Source of the DNA: Staphylococcus roterodami
Lineage (GTDB): Bacteria; Bacillota; Bacilli; Staphylococcales; Staphylococcaceae
DNA length: 64,000 nt
Direction of reading: 5' to 3'
Assembly (NCBI GenBank): GCA_022493055.1
Contig: CP092781.1
Coordinates: forward strand, 2,604,001-2,668,000
The notes below the pieces were generated by a model. The model worked only from the letters and a program-made list of their open reading frames with translations. It ran no database searches and was not told the origin of the DNA. Position 1 is the stretch's first letter; every line of letters starts with the position of its first letter. Made by a program: the position numbers and the translations under genes. This document shows positions 49,106 to 58,902 of the stretch, piece by piece.

Positions 49106-49333
49106 TACGCCTTCCAACTCCTGATAAATTTATTTACTTGTTTAAATTTAATCAAAATGAGGCTCTTACATGCAACTAATATATAGTATATTAACGATTC
49201 CATAACTTATTTAGTAATTTTTTATCTACATACTTCTAAAGTAGTAGGGAAAATCAATACTCTAGACGCATTTATTTTTGAATTCAATAACGTACAATAT
49301 CATTAAGAGAAATAAAAAAGGAGTATGATAGCG

Positions 49334-49525
49334 ATGAGAATATTAATTACAGGCACAGTTGCTATCTTAATCATTTTAGGTTTAGTCAAAACGATACAAG
49401 ACCAAGAAATGGCAAATGACTCAAGTCGTCACTTGTCGGATAACAAAGATGAAGATAAAGTCATCCATCTTAACAATTTTAAAAATTTACATGCGAAAGA
49501 ATTTAACCCATCTGATTTCTTTTAA
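49334..49525 (+). CDS. Small membrane-anchored acidic protein (63 aa)
   Basis: Unrecognised. It starts MRILITGTVAILIILGLVK, one likely N-terminal helix, then a soluble acidic tail (HLSDNKDEDKVIHL, ending FNPSDFF). ATG 49334 has AAAGGAG 10 nt upstream; the ATG at 49325 lies too close. A single-pass protein with the tail either outside or in the cytoplasm. Function unknown. A terminator follows about 100 bp later. Confidence 0.6.
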   Translation: MRILITGTVAILIILGLVKTIQDQEMANDSSRHLSDNKDEDKVIHLNNFKNLHAKEFNPSDFF

Positions 49526-49624
49526 GTCACCAACGATATGCAAATCCAGAAGTCATTTAAGTTTTACCTTTCATTCATACATCCTTTAATATTATTTTCG
49601 ACTTCTTTTAATATAGATGATAGC

Positions 49625-49672
49625 GGGAGAGATTGTTGTGCAATACATGTACAGCAGTCTCTCTTTTTTATT
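49625..49672 (+). terminator. Terminator upstream of copA
   Basis: Arms GGGAGAGATTGTTGT and ACAGCAGTCTCTC (imperfect), then T6. Confidence 0.75.
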
Positions 49673-49700
49673 TTTAAAGCAAAAAATTAAAACACAACGA

Positions 49701-49729
49701 TTGACTTACATACCTATAGGGGGTACATT
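49701..49729 (+). promoter_or_regulatory. copA promoter with CsoR-type operator
   Basis: -35 TTGACT (49701-49706) and -10 TACATT (49724-49729), spacer 17 bp. The spacer holds the GC-rich pseudo-palindrome ATACCTATAGGGGGTA (49710-49725), which fits the CsoR operator, so Cu(I)-bound CsoR would release the promoter. Confidence 0.75.
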
Positions 49730-49764
49730 AGACGTGTAACAATGAATCACAGGGAGGCAATAAT

Positions 49765-52173
49765 GTGGCTAATACGAAAAAAACAACGTTAGATATCACT
49801 GGTATGACTTGTGCCGCATGTTCAAATCGTATCGAAAAGAAACTGAATAGACTTGATGACGTTAATGCCCAAGTGAATTTAACTACAGAGAAAGCAACTG
49901 TTGAGTATAACCCTGATCAACATGATGTCCAAGAATTTATTAATGCTATTCAACATTTAGGTTACGGTGTCGCTGTAGAAACTGTCGAATTAGACATTAC
50001 AGGCATGACTTGTGCTGCATGCTCAAGCCGTATTGAAAAAGTTTTAAATAAAATGGACGGCGTTCAAAATGCAACGGTCAATTTAACAACAGAGCAAGCT
50101 AAAGTTGACTATTATCCTGAAGAAACAGATGCTAATCAGCTTATCACTCGCATTCAAAAATTAGGTTATGATGCAGTAGTTAAAGATAATAACAAAGATC
50201 AAGCGTCGCGAAAGACGAAAGAGCTTCAACATAAATTAATAAAATTAATCATATCAGCGGTACTTTCACTACCACTATTAATGCTAATGTTTGTACATCT
50301 CTTTAATATGCATATACCATCAATATTCATGAATCCATGGTTCCAGTTTATCTTGGCTACACCAGTTCAATTTATTATTGGATGGCAATTTTATGTAGGC
50401 GCATATAAAAACTTAAGAAACGGTGGCGCCAATATGGATGTACTTGTTGCTGTTGGTACAAGTGCAGCATATTTTTATAGTATTTATGAAATGGTACGTT
50501 GGCTTAGTGGCGTAACAACACAACCGCATTTATATTTTGAAACAAGCGCCGTACTTATTACCTTAATTTTATTCGGTAAATATTTAGAGGCTAGAGCGAA
50601 ATCTCAAACTACAAATGCACTAGGCGAATTATTAAGTTTGCAAGCTAAAGAAGCACGTATTTTAAAAGATGGAAATGAAATCATGATTCCTTTAAACGAT
50701 GTACGCGTTGGAGATACACTTATTGTTAAGCCTGGTGAAAAAGTTCCTGTCGATGGCACAATTATTAAAGGTGTAACTTCAATTGACGAATCTATGTTAA
50801 CAGGTGAATCTATTCCTGTTGAGAAAAATGTTGAAGATACTGTAATTGGTTCAACGATGAATAAAAATGGCACAATTACAATGACAGCAACAAAAGTCGG
50901 TGGCGACACTGTGCTAGCAAACATCATTAAAGTTGTCGAAGAAGCCCAAAGTTCTAAAGCACCAATTCAGCGATTGGCTGATATTATTTCTGGCTATTTT
51001 GTTCCAATTGTAGTAGGTATTGCATTATTAACATTTATCGTGTGGATTACTTTAGTTACACCAGGTGCATTTGAGCCTGCACTTGTTGCAAGTATTTCGG
51101 TTCTAGTGATTGCTTGTCCGTGTGCATTAGGACTTGCTACACCAACATCTATTATGGTGGGTACTGGTCGTGCCGCTGAAAATGGTATTTTATTTAAAGG
51201 TGGCGAATTTGTTGAACGTGCGCACCAAATCGATACTATCGTTTTAGATAAAACTGGCACGATAACAAATGGCCGTCCAGTCGTGACCGATTATCATGGT
51301 GACGATCAAACTTTACAACTACTTGCTACTGCTGAAAAAGATTCTGAACATCCGTTAGCAGAAGCTATTGTAAATTATGCTAAGGACAAACACTTACAAT
51401 TATCTGAAACAACAACTTTTAAAGCAGTGCCAGGTCATGGTATTGAAGCAACGATTGAAGCTCATCATATATTAGTTGGCAATCGTAAATTAATGGCTGA
51501 AAATGATATTAGCGTACCTATGCATATTTCTGATGACTTAACACGTTATGAACAAGATGGTAAAACTGCTATGCTCATTGCTGTTAACCACTCACTGACA
51601 GGTATCATTGCTGTTGCAGATACTGTGAAAGATCATGCTAAAGATGCCATTAAACAGTTACACGATATGGGTATTGAAGTTGCCATGTTAACTGGGGATA
51701 ATAAAAATACTGCTCAAGCGATTGCCAAACAAGTTGGTATTGATACAGTTATTGCTGACATTTTACCCGAGGAAAAAGCTGCACAGATTGCCAAATTGCA
51801 GCAACAAGGTAAGAAAGTGGCTATGGTAGGTGACGGTGTGAATGATGCACCTGCATTAGTTAAAGCAGATATCGGTATCGCCATTGGTACAGGTACAGAA
51901 GTCGCAATTGAAGCAGCTGATATCACTATTCTCGGTGGCGATTTAATGCTGATTCCTAAAGCAATTTACGCAAGTAAAGCAACCATTCGCAATATTCGCC
52001 AAAATCTATTTTGGGCATTTGGTTATAATATTGCCGGTATCCCAATAGCTGCATTGGGCTTACTTGCGCCATGGGTTGCTGGTGCTGCGATGGCACTAAG
52101 TTCTGTAAGTGTTGTGACAAATGCACTTAGATTGAAAAAAATGCGCATAGAACCACGTCGCAAAGATGCCTAA
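49765..52173 (+). CDS. copA: CopA, copper-exporting P1B-type ATPase
   Basis: Membrane Cu(I) efflux ATPase of 802 aa. Two N-terminal heavy-metal-binding domains each carry GMTCAACS (cores at 13-19 and 80-86). Eight membrane helices include the transport site CPC at 451-453. Catalytic parts are TGES (346-349), phosphorylated D495 in DKTGT, and the C-terminal [10 protein letters not shown]. The start is GTG 49765, with GGGAGG 7 nt upstream; an ATG two bases earlier is out of frame. It exports Cu(I) delivered by CopZ, encoded next in the operon. Confidence 0.96.
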   Translation: MANTKKTTLDITGMTCAACSNRIEKKLNRLDDVNAQVNLTTEKATVEYNPDQHDVQEFINAIQHLGYGVAVETVELDITGMTCAACSSRIEKVLNKMDGVQNATVNLTTEQAKVDYYPEETDANQLITRIQKLGYDAVVKDNNKDQASRKTKELQHKLIKLIISAVLSLPLLMLMFVHLFNMHIPSIFMNPWFQFILATPVQFIIGWQFYVGAYKNLRNGGANMDVLVAVGTSAAYFYSIYEMVRWLSGVTTQPHLYFETSAVLITLILFGKYLEARAKSQTTNALGELLSLQAKEARILKDGNEIMIPLNDVRVGDTLIVKPGEKVPVDGTIIKGVTSIDESMLTGESIPVEKNVEDTVIGSTMNKNGTITMTATKVGGDTVLANIIKVVEEAQSSKAPIQRLADIISGYFVPIVVGIALLTFIVWITLVTPGAFEPALVASISVLVIACPCALGLATPTSIMVGTGRAAENGILFKGGEFVERAHQIDTIVLDKTGTITNGRPVVTDYHGDDQTLQLLATAEKDSEHPLAEAIVNYAKDKHLQLSETTTFKAVPGHGIEATIEAHHILVGNRKLMAENDISVPMHISDDLTRYEQDGKTAMLIAVNHSLTGIIAVADTVKDHAKDAIKQLHDMGIEVAMLTGDNKNTAQAIAKQVGIDTVIADILPEEKAAQIAKLQQQGKKVAMVGDGVNDAPALVKADIGIAIGTGTEVAIEAADITILGGDLMLIPKAIYASKATIRNIRQNLFWAFGYNIAGIPIAALGLLAPWVAGAAMALSSVSVVTNALRLKKMRIEPRRKDA

Positions 52174-52249
52174 ATTCTTTAATAATGAAGTATTTGTTGG
52201 TACTTCGTAGGTGGGCTAGCGATTGGCTATATTGTGTGAACGTAATGTT

Positions 52250-52448
52250 GTGGTTTACAGTTGGGCCTTCGCTCCAACTGCATATATAGTTACACTTTTC
52301 GCCTGGCGAATTAGTGTATCTTACCTAATAGCTTCGCCTATTAGGTTCCATCATTATTTTCCAAATAATAAGCACACTGTGGTTTACAGTTGGCGCTTCG
52401 CTCCAACTGCATAAGAGCCACTAATTATTATAAATAATAAGTGGCTCT
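52250..52448 (+). repeat. Hairpin-rich spacer between copA and copZ
   Basis: Five hairpins in 200 bp: CAGTTGG/CCAACTG with a TTCG-containing loop (52258-52280), ACACT...TTCGC/GCGAA...AGTGT (52292-52317), ACCTAATAG/CTATTAGGT with loop CTTCGC (52323-52346), a second CAGTTGG/CCAACTG (52387-52409) and AGAGCCACT/AGTGGCTCT (52414-52448) just before the copZ ribosome site. The two CAGTTGG copies belong to a near-identical 34-bp repeat (52250-52284 and 52379-52412). No T runs follow, so they are not terminators. Confidence 0.85.
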
Positions 52449-52465
52449 AAAAGGAGGTGAATGCT

Positions 52466-52672
52466 ATGTCACAAGAAATTTTAAATGTTGAAGGTATGAG
52501 CTGTGGTCACTGCAAAAGTGCAGTTGAATCTGCATTAAACAATATTGACGGTGTCACTTCAGCTGAAGTTAACCTTGAAAATGGCCAAGTAAGTGTTCAA
52601 TATGATGACAGTAAAGTTGCTGTATCTCAAATGAAAGACGCGATTGAAGACCAAGGTTACGATGTCGTTTAA
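52466..52672 (+). CDS. copZ: CopZ, copper chaperone
   Basis: Cytoplasmic Cu(I) chaperone of 68 aa with the ferredoxin-like HMA fold. Metal motif GMSCGHCKSA (C13/C16 region) lies in VEGMSCGHC. It hands Cu(I) to CopA's metal-binding domains. The start is ATG 52466, since GGAGG is 8 nt upstream. The 290-bp gap from copA is unusually large for an operon pair and is filled by hairpin repeats, which may stabilise the copZ transcript. Confidence 0.95.
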   Translation: MSQEILNVEGMSCGHCKSAVESALNNIDGVTSAEVNLENGQVSVQYDDSKVAVSQMKDAIEDQGYDVV

Positions 52673-52705
52673 TTAGGCAATTTTCAACACATCAAACGCC
52701 AAATC

Positions 52706-52763
52706 AAAAAATCGAACTGATGAGAAACCCAACACTCCAAATTATCTCATCAGTTCGATTTTT
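52706..52763. terminator. Bidirectional terminator between copZ and the dehydrogenase
   Basis: Arms AAAAATCGAACTGATGAGA and TCTCATCAGTTCGATTTTT. It overlaps the dehydrogenase stop codon. Confidence 0.88.
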
Positions 52764-53760
52764 AATTTACTCTTAACTTAGTATCCCCAGTCTGCAATAC
52801 ATCTAATGTCGCATCTAATGCATCTACGATTAGATTTTCGACGGCAGCTTCAGTATAAAATGCAATATGTGGCGTCAATATAACATCTTCCCTGCCAATC
52901 AACGACTCTAGCAATGGATCATTCAAAGGTTTGCCCCTTTGGTCACTTGGGAAAAGTTTGCGTTCATATTCATACGTATCAAGTGCGGCACCCTTAATCA
53001 AGCCGTTATCCAATGCATCAAGTAATGCTTTAGTATCTACTAAAGAGCCTCTTGCACAATTGACAAATACTGCCCCCTTTTTAAAATGTTCAAACAATTT
53101 AGCATCAAATAAGTAATGATTATATTTCGTTGCAGGTACATGTAACGTCACGATATCTGCATCTTCAATCGCTTCCTCAATCGTGTCTTTGTATTCTACA
53201 TATGTTGCGACTTTAGCATTTGGAAACGGATCATATGCAACCACTTCACTTTGATATCCATTAGCAAAGATATCAGCCACTACACGCCCAATACGTCCAG
53301 TTCCAATAACGGCAACTTTTAAATCTTTAATAGATTTCGATAAAATAGACGGTTCCCATCTAAAATCATGCTCTCGCACTTTCGTTTGAATTTGATTAAA
53401 ATGACGCACAAGATTAATAGCTTGGTTCACAGCAAACTCTGCAATAGAATTCGGGGAGTATGAAGGCACATTTGACACAATCAAATTATATTTATTCGCT
53501 AAGTCTAAATCATATGTATCAAATCCAGCACTTCGTTGTGCGATTTGTTTAATTCCTAACTCATTTAATCGTTTATAAACTTGTTCTGATAATGGTATTT
53601 GTTGTGACAATGATAACCCATCATAGCCTGCCACAGTTTCAACATTAGCATCTGTTAATGCATCTTTCGTAATGTCTACCTCGACCTGATGCTTTTCTGC
53701 CCATGCATTAATGTAAGGCATATCTTCATCACGTACACTCATTATTTTAATTTTTGTCAT
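52762..53760 (-). CDS. Second D-2-hydroxyacid dehydrogenase (D-LDH-like)
   Basis: NAD-dependent dehydrogenase of 332 aa, paralogue of Ddh at 12868. Rossmann motif VAVIGTGRIGRVVADIF (about 149), catalytic Arg in NCARGSLVD, Glu in LDTYEYE and His in TPHIAFYTE are all kept, so it should be active. Its gene lies 22 bp after a class I aminotransferase in the same direction, which suggests it reduces a 2-oxo acid formed from an amino acid. That is inference; it may act on pyruvate too. RBS AAGGGTG precedes the ATG. Confidence 0.86.
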   Translation of the reverse strand: MTKIKIMSVRDEDMPYINAWAEKHQVEVDITKDALTDANVETVAGYDGLSLSQQIPLSEQVYKRLNELGIKQIAQRSAGFDTYDLDLANKYNLIVSNVPSYSPNSIAEFAVNQAINLVRHFNQIQTKVREHDFRWEPSILSKSIKDLKVAVIGTGRIGRVVADIFANGYQSEVVAYDPFPNAKVATYVEYKDTIEEAIEDADIVTLHVPATKYNHYLFDAKLFEHFKKGAVFVNCARGSLVDTKALLDALDNGLIKGAALDTYEYERKLFPSDQRGKPLNDPLLESLIGREDVILTPHIAFYTEAAVENLIVDALDATLDVLQTGDTKLRVN

Positions 53761-53782
53761 TTTAACATCACCCTTAACTTAA

Positions 53783-54940
53783 TTAATGATATAAATATGC
53801 TAAATCTGTTAACCTTGTTGCCGCTTCATCTAATTGTTGATTATCTAACGCCAGAGATATTCTAACGTAATGATTACCGTTTTCTCCAAATGGTTTTCCC
53901 GGTGCGACAAGTATAGATTTCTCTTTCACTAAAAATTGTTCAAATTGCTCGCTGTCATACCCAGGAGGTGTTTTCAGCCATGCATATATGCCTCCTTTGG
54001 CGTGTACAAATGGCAAATGCGCCTTTCTAAGCATTGCTTCAAACCGATCACGACGTGCTTTAAACACATTGCTTTGTTCTTCTAAAAAATCATCATAATT
54101 ATTTAAAGCGTATACTGCGGCATCTTGTAATGCGCCAAACATCCCAGCATTTGTATGTGTTTGATATTTTTTCAAAGCTTGAATCATATCTTTATTACCA
54201 ACTGCAAAACCGACTCTAAACCCTGACATGTTATAACCTTTAGACAATGAATATATTTCTATTGCAACGTCTTTTCCATTTTCCGAGGAGAGTATACTTG
54301 GATTTTTAGCATCGAATCCGAAAGCACCATAAGCAAAATCATGCACAATTTTAATGTCTGTACCTTTAAACCTTGCAATTGCTTCATCAAATACTTCCTT
54401 CGTAGCTGTGGAACCAGTTGGATTATTAGGATACGTTAAATATATTAGTTTTGTTTTTTCTAACACTTGGGAATCAACTTGCGACCAATCTGGCAAATAA
54501 TGTGGTGGTTCTAAATTAAGTGGCACTGGCTTTCCATCAGCTAAAAGTACTCCTGCCAAGTAATCTGTATAACCCGGATCCGGTAGTAACACGTAATCTC
54601 CTGGATTAATGACACAAGTTGGTACTGCAACCAGACCATTCTTTGTACCATATAAAATACATACTTCTTCTTCCTTATCCAACGTTACATCATATTGTCT
54701 TTGATAAAAATCTACAATAGCTTGTTTGAATGACTCTTTGCCATGAAAAGCGCCATACTTTTGATTTTCCGGAATATGTAACGCCTCAGCAAAATGATTA
54801 ATAATACCTTGAGGTGTGGGCCCATCTGGAATACCAACTGCCATATTAATTAATGGTAATGGACCATGTTCAATTTTACGCCCCATTGTTTTACCAAAAT
54901 AGCTGTCAGGTATACCCGCTAATTTATTTGAAATCATCAT
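53783..54940 (-). CDS. PLP-dependent class I/II aminotransferase
   Basis: Aminotransferase of about 385 aa, fold type I. Visible parts are GIPDGPTPQGII, LIYLTYPNNPTGS (conserved Asn), the Asp in VHDFAYGAFG, the PLP lysine in EIYSLSKGYNMSGFRVGF, and the substrate Arg in NHYVRISLA. Members include aspartate, aromatic and LL-diaminopimelate aminotransferases; the exact substrate is not clear. The start is ATG 54940 (GGAGG 7 nt upstream). With the following dehydrogenase gene it forms a two-gene operon: amino acid to 2-oxo acid to D-2-hydroxyacid. Confidence 0.86.
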   Translation of the reverse strand: MMISNKLAGIPDSYFGKTMGRKIEHGPLPLINMAVGIPDGPTPQGIINHFAEALHIPENQKYGAFHGKESFKQAIVDFYQRQYDVTLDKEEEVCILYGTKNGLVAVPTCVINPGDYVLLPDPGYTDYLAGVLLADGKPVPLNLEPPHYLPDWSQVDSQVLEKTKLIYLTYPNNPTGSTATKEVFDEAIARFKGTDIKIVHDFAYGAFGFDAKNPSILSSENGKDVAIEIYSLSKGYNMSGFRVGFAVGNKDMIQALKKYQTHTNAGMFGALQDAAVYALNNYDDFLEEQSNVFKARRDRFEAMLRKAHLPFVHAKGGIYAWLKTPPGYDSEQFEQFLVKEKSILVAPGKPFGENGNHYVRISLALDNQQLDEAATRLTDLAYLYH

Positions 54941-54960
54941 ATCCACTCCTCCAACAATAA

Positions 54961-55204
54961 ATAAACTTTCAAATCACACTTTGATTTTACGCCTATTTTG
55001 AACTTTTCATTTTTAAAGGCAGGTAGTTACTATAAAATTGTAAATTACGTAATCATAGCGACTGATTGTTTCTGTTCTTACCATATCAAATGAATTTATT
55101 ATCATTTTAGGTATCTACATTATTATTGTCAATATTATGAATTTTCTGATTAATAATGTATTAATCTTTATCACTCAAGTCTCGCGAATGCCACTCACTT
55201 AAAG
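54961..55204. other. Intergenic region, no features recognised
   Basis: Contains the aminotransferase promoter on its left side. No further genes are seen. Confidence 0.4.
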
Positions 55205-55256
55205 TATAACGCCTATTAAGGTACGTATTCAATCGCGAACCCCAACAGGCGTTATT
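55205..55256. terminator. Hairpin after the crt operon
   Basis: Arms ATAACGCCT and AGGCGTTAT about 95 nt after crtN; no strong T run, so an uncertain terminator. Confidence 0.5.
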
Positions 55257-55349
55257 CAATGTTACATTAAACTTATCAATCGCATACATATTGCATTATG
55301 CCTTTTATGTTCCCGTATACTTTTCTCAACATTCTCTTAGACTATTCTC

Positions 55350-56858
55350 TTATATACCCTTATCAATATCTTTAATTATCTCATCTACAGTAATCTTCGC
55401 ACTCGTTAAAACTATTGGAACGCCTGCCCCTGGATGCGTGCTTGCACCTGCAAAATATAAATCTTTATAGTTCTGAGATACATTTTGCGGACGATAATAA
55501 TTACTTTGCGCTAAAGTTGGCATTAAACCAAATGCCGAACCATATTTTGCATGATATGTTTGCTCAAAATCATTCGGCGTAAAGATGGTTTCCGATATAA
55601 TATGAGAACGTATATCTTCAAATACTTCAATTGTTGCTAATTTACGATAAATAACATCCTTTATTTCGTCTGTTAATGCTTCATCTGACCAATCGATTCC
55701 GCTACCTGTTTTAAGTTCTGGTGTTGGCATTAACACATAAATACCAGTTTTCCCTTCTGGTGCAAGAGATTTGTCAGCAACCGCAGGAACATAGACATAA
55801 ATAGAAGGATCATGCGATAATCGTCCTTCAAATATTTCTTCAATGTTTCCTCTAAAATCATCTGAAAAAATGACATTATGTAGTCTAACTCGGTCTGTAA
55901 CATCAATATCTATACCGATATACATTAAAAATGCTGAACAAGAGTAATCTAACTTTGCAATTTTATGAGGTGGATATTTTTTTACAGGTGCAAAATCTGG
56001 CATTAATGATTCCGCAGCATAAGGAAAATCAGCCGTGCATAAAATTTTGTCGAATCTTTGTATGTCACCATTCACTTTTATAGCATCTGCACGTTTAAAT
56101 TTAGGATCAATGATAATTTGTTCAATTTCTGCATCAAGTTCTATATGAACACCTAAATCTTTATTCAATTGGGCTAGCCCTTGAGCCATGCCGTACATAC
56201 CGCCTTTAATAAAATGCACACCAAACATCATTTCAATCATAGGTATAATCGAATATAGTGATGGACCACGTTTGGGGTCAATTCCAATGTACAGTGTTTG
56301 AAAGGCTAACAGTTTTTGTATTTTTTCATTATCAATGTACTGCTCAATTAATTGATCTGCATGATTTAGAGTTTTTAATTTAGCTCCTTGTATTAGAGAC
56401 GTCATATTATAAAAATCACTAGGTTTGCGATACGTTCTTTCTAAGAAATAGCGACGTGCAATTTCATACTTTTTATACACGTCAGTTAAAAAGGACATAA
56501 ACCCGTGTGTAGAACCAGGTTCTATACTTTCTAGCATCTGTTGAAGTTCCGCTAAATCTGTTGGCACTGTAATACGATCATCACGATCAAAATACACATC
56601 GTAAATATAGCGTAATTGCTTCAATTCAATATAATCTTCATAATTTTTACCACACGCTGTAAAAACATCTTTATATACATCTGGCATCATGACAATTGTA
56701 GGCCCCATATCAAATCTAAACCCATCTTTCTTCAACTGATTCATCCGTCCGCCTACATGGCTATTTTTTTCGAAGATAGTCACTTCATTCCCTTGAGAAG
56801 CAATACGTGCTGCCGCTGCTAATCCTGTGACACCTGCACCGATAACTGCAATTTTCAT
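55350..56858 (-). CDS. crtN: CrtN, dehydrosqualene desaturase
   Basis: FAD-dependent desaturase of 502 aa converting 4,4'-diapophytoene to 4,4'-diaponeurosporene (yellow). The dinucleotide-binding site is AVIGAGVTGLAAAARIAS (residues 4-21), followed by GGRMNQL; the C-terminal carotenoid desaturase signature is YFAGASTHPGAGVPIVLTS (part: AGASTHPGAGVPI). Peripheral membrane enzyme. It is the last gene of crtOPQMN, 11 bp after crtM. Confidence 0.97.
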   Translation of the reverse strand: MKIAVIGAGVTGLAAAARIASQGNEVTIFEKNSHVGGRMNQLKKDGFRFDMGPTIVMMPDVYKDVFTACGKNYEDYIELKQLRYIYDVYFDRDDRITVPTDLAELQQMLESIEPGSTHGFMSFLTDVYKKYEIARRYFLERTYRKPSDFYNMTSLIQGAKLKTLNHADQLIEQYIDNEKIQKLLAFQTLYIGIDPKRGPSLYSIIPMIEMMFGVHFIKGGMYGMAQGLAQLNKDLGVHIELDAEIEQIIIDPKFKRADAIKVNGDIQRFDKILCTADFPYAAESLMPDFAPVKKYPPHKIAKLDYSCSAFLMYIGIDIDVTDRVRLHNVIFSDDFRGNIEEIFEGRLSHDPSIYVYVPAVADKSLAPEGKTGIYVLMPTPELKTGSGIDWSDEALTDEIKDVIYRKLATIEVFEDIRSHIISETIFTPNDFEQTYHAKYGSAFGLMPTLAQSNYYRPQNVSQNYKDLYFAGASTHPGAGVPIVLTSAKITVDEIIKDIDKGI

Positions 56859-56869
56859 TATTCAACCAC

Positions 56870-57733
56870 CTATACTTTATGATATTTACTATTTATTTCA
56901 TGAAATAAATCTGCCTTTTTCTTTTTATCGACAAAAACACGATCATGTAATGTATAGTTTGCTTGTCGTACTTCATCTAATATTTCAATATATATACGCG
57001 CTGCTAATTCTATGATTGGTTGTGCCTCTATACTAAATACTTTAATTTGATCCATCACATCTTGGAAGTCTTTTTCTGCTATAGCTGCATAATATTCCCA
57101 TAAGGCAATATAACGTTCATCAATACCCTTATGATATACTTCTGCAATATCAACTTCATATTGATTCAATCGCTGTTTACTAAAATAGATACGTTCATTT
57201 TCTAAATCTTCACCAACATCTCTTAATATATTAATTAGCTGCAGCGACTCCCCAAGTCTTCTAGCGACATCATATGTCTGTTGTGTTGTACAATCACTTA
57301 AAATAGGTGTTAATACTTCACCGACTGTACCAGCAACACCATAACAATATTCGAATAATTCAGTGTCCGTTTCAAACATTGTAAAATGTTGGTCCTTATA
57401 CACCGTGTCGATTAAATTGTAAAAGGATTGAAAAGCAATTTGATTGTGCTGTGCAACATACTGAAGTGCTAACATGATACGACGATCACTTTGAAAGTGA
57501 TGATGCTCCAAAGGGTGTTTCTCGATAATTTGTATGTCTTCTTTTATTTGATTTAAAAATTGAATATCACCATAAACGTCAATACTGTCATCAATCTTTC
57601 GACATACAGCATAAATTGCCCAAACCGCTTTTCTTTGATTCTTTGGTAATAAATCAAATGCATATGAAAAGCTTTTTGAATGTTTCTTCATGATTTTATG
57701 ACAATACTTAAAATTCATATCCATCATTGTCAT
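56870..57733 (-). CDS. crtM: CrtM, dehydrosqualene synthase
   Basis: Condenses two farnesyl diphosphates to dehydrosqualene, the first step of staphyloxanthin synthesis (287 aa). The first Asp-rich motif is D48-D-S-I-D52 ([11 protein letters not shown]) and the second is ILRDVGED (about 170). It has the squalene-synthase fold, without the C-terminal anchor of eukaryotic enzymes. Farnesyl diphosphate comes from the mevalonate pathway; mvaS and mvaA lie 20 kb away in this window. It sits between crtQ and crtN. Confidence 0.97.
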   Translation of the reverse strand: MTMMDMNFKYCHKIMKKHSKSFSYAFDLLPKNQRKAVWAIYAVCRKIDDSIDVYGDIQFLNQIKEDIQIIEKHPLEHHHFQSDRRIMLALQYVAQHNQIAFQSFYNLIDTVYKDQHFTMFETDTELFEYCYGVAGTVGEVLTPILSDCTTQQTYDVARRLGESLQLINILRDVGEDLENERIYFSKQRLNQYEVDIAEVYHKGIDERYIALWEYYAAIAEKDFQDVMDQIKVFSIEAQPIIELAARIYIEILDEVRQANYTLHDRVFVDKKKKADLFHEINSKYHKV

Positions 57734-57769
57734 ATTAATCCTCCTAAATAGTTATGCCATCATTTAAAC

Positions 57770-58897
57770 TTATTTTTCTTTTGTTAATTGATATTGACGA
57801 CCTTTCCACTCAACTACACCGTTAAAATGTGTTTGTTTCCAAGACTTAATGAAAGTTTTAATGAAAAATAGAAACAATAACGGATGACATAGCATTAATA
57901 AATTAGAAAATCGCCCGACTCTTCGATGCAGATAAATAAATTGTGTAGTATAGCTCAAGTAAAGTGTCAACATTTTCCCTACAGACATTTGGCGATACTT
58001 TAAACTAAGGCATAGTCCTATAATGCTCGCAATAGAACCAAGCAACCACAAAACAATTGTTGTCATAATCATAGGTTTAGTTCCACTAGCACCAGTTGAT
58101 AAATGCTTCGTCCAACCTTCTTGTAATGACTTGAATCCTTCTTGGTACATACGGAATGCGACAAATGGAAACCCTTCATAAACTGTTACGGGCAATGATT
58201 GAGAAGCATATGCATTTCCTAAAGCAAATCCTTCAATAATATGCTGGTTGGCATTTTTATGACCGTCAGTTGTGTAATAATCCGTTTTATTTGTTAATGT
58301 CACAGGACCAAACGCATGCTGGTTAGTCTGACCGTCGTCTAAAGTAGAAAATACATTCATACCAACAACAGTCATTAAATTAAATATCGCTGAAAATCCT
58401 TCATAGCAGCGCTTTGTTATATGATAAGGCTGTACACTTAACAACCCTTTTTCATTTTGTAATTGATACTGATAAATCAACGTTTCAACAGCATCTTCCC
58501 TTAAAAACGTCACATCAGCATCTACAAAAGCAATAAGTTCCGTACAAGAATAAGTCACACCTTGATAACAGGCATGGGATTTTCCATACCACTTTCCGCC
58601 AGTATCATCAATAACATCATATACTCTAGCACCATAAGAACTTGCTATATTTGCAGTTTGATCTGTAGAACCATCATTCATAACAATAATATCTACAGGA
58701 ACGTGCTGTTGTTGTATAGAATCTAGTAAATGACCTATTCTATTTGCTTCATTTCTAGCCGGAATAATAATTGTTAATGCTTTATGATTGAAGTTCAGCG
58801 TTTTTGCCTTTAGCTGATGTCGACGATTAAACATCAATGCACCACACGCCATAGACATGGTCACTATTACTGTTAATATTCGTGATAACCATTTCAT
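57770..58897 (-). CDS. crtQ: CrtQ, 4,4'-diaponeurosporenoate glycosyltransferase
   Basis: Membrane GT2-family glycosyltransferase of 375 aa that esterifies glucose to the carotenoid carboxylic acid. An N-terminal helix (residues 4-22) is followed by [20 protein letters not shown], a DGSTDQT motif and the metal-binding DADVTF. Two or three helices lie at the C-terminus. Start ATG 58897 (GGAAGTG upstream). The 5-bp gap to crtP suggests coupling. Confidence 0.95.
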   Translation of the reverse strand: MKWLSRILTVIVTMSMACGALMFNRRHQLKAKTLNFNHKALTIIIPARNEANRIGHLLDSIQQQHVPVDIIVMNDGSTDQTANIASSYGARVYDVIDDTGGKWYGKSHACYQGVTYSCTELIAFVDADVTFLREDAVETLIYQYQLQNEKGLLSVQPYHITKRCYEGFSAIFNLMTVVGMNVFSTLDDGQTNQHAFGPVTLTNKTDYYTTDGHKNANQHIIEGFALGNAYASQSLPVTVYEGFPFVAFRMYQEGFKSLQEGWTKHLSTGASGTKPMIMTTIVLWLLGSIASIIGLCLSLKYRQMSVGKMLTLYLSYTTQFIYLHRRVGRFSNLLMLCHPLLFLFFIKTFIKSWKQTHFNGVVEWKGRQYQLTKEK

Positions 58898-58902
58898 AGA
58901 TA

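Noticed and set aside
52223..52414. A 63-aa open frame between copA and copZ
   Set aside because: It is built from the hairpin repeats, and the repeated unit gives VVYSW...FAPTA twice. No coding evidence.
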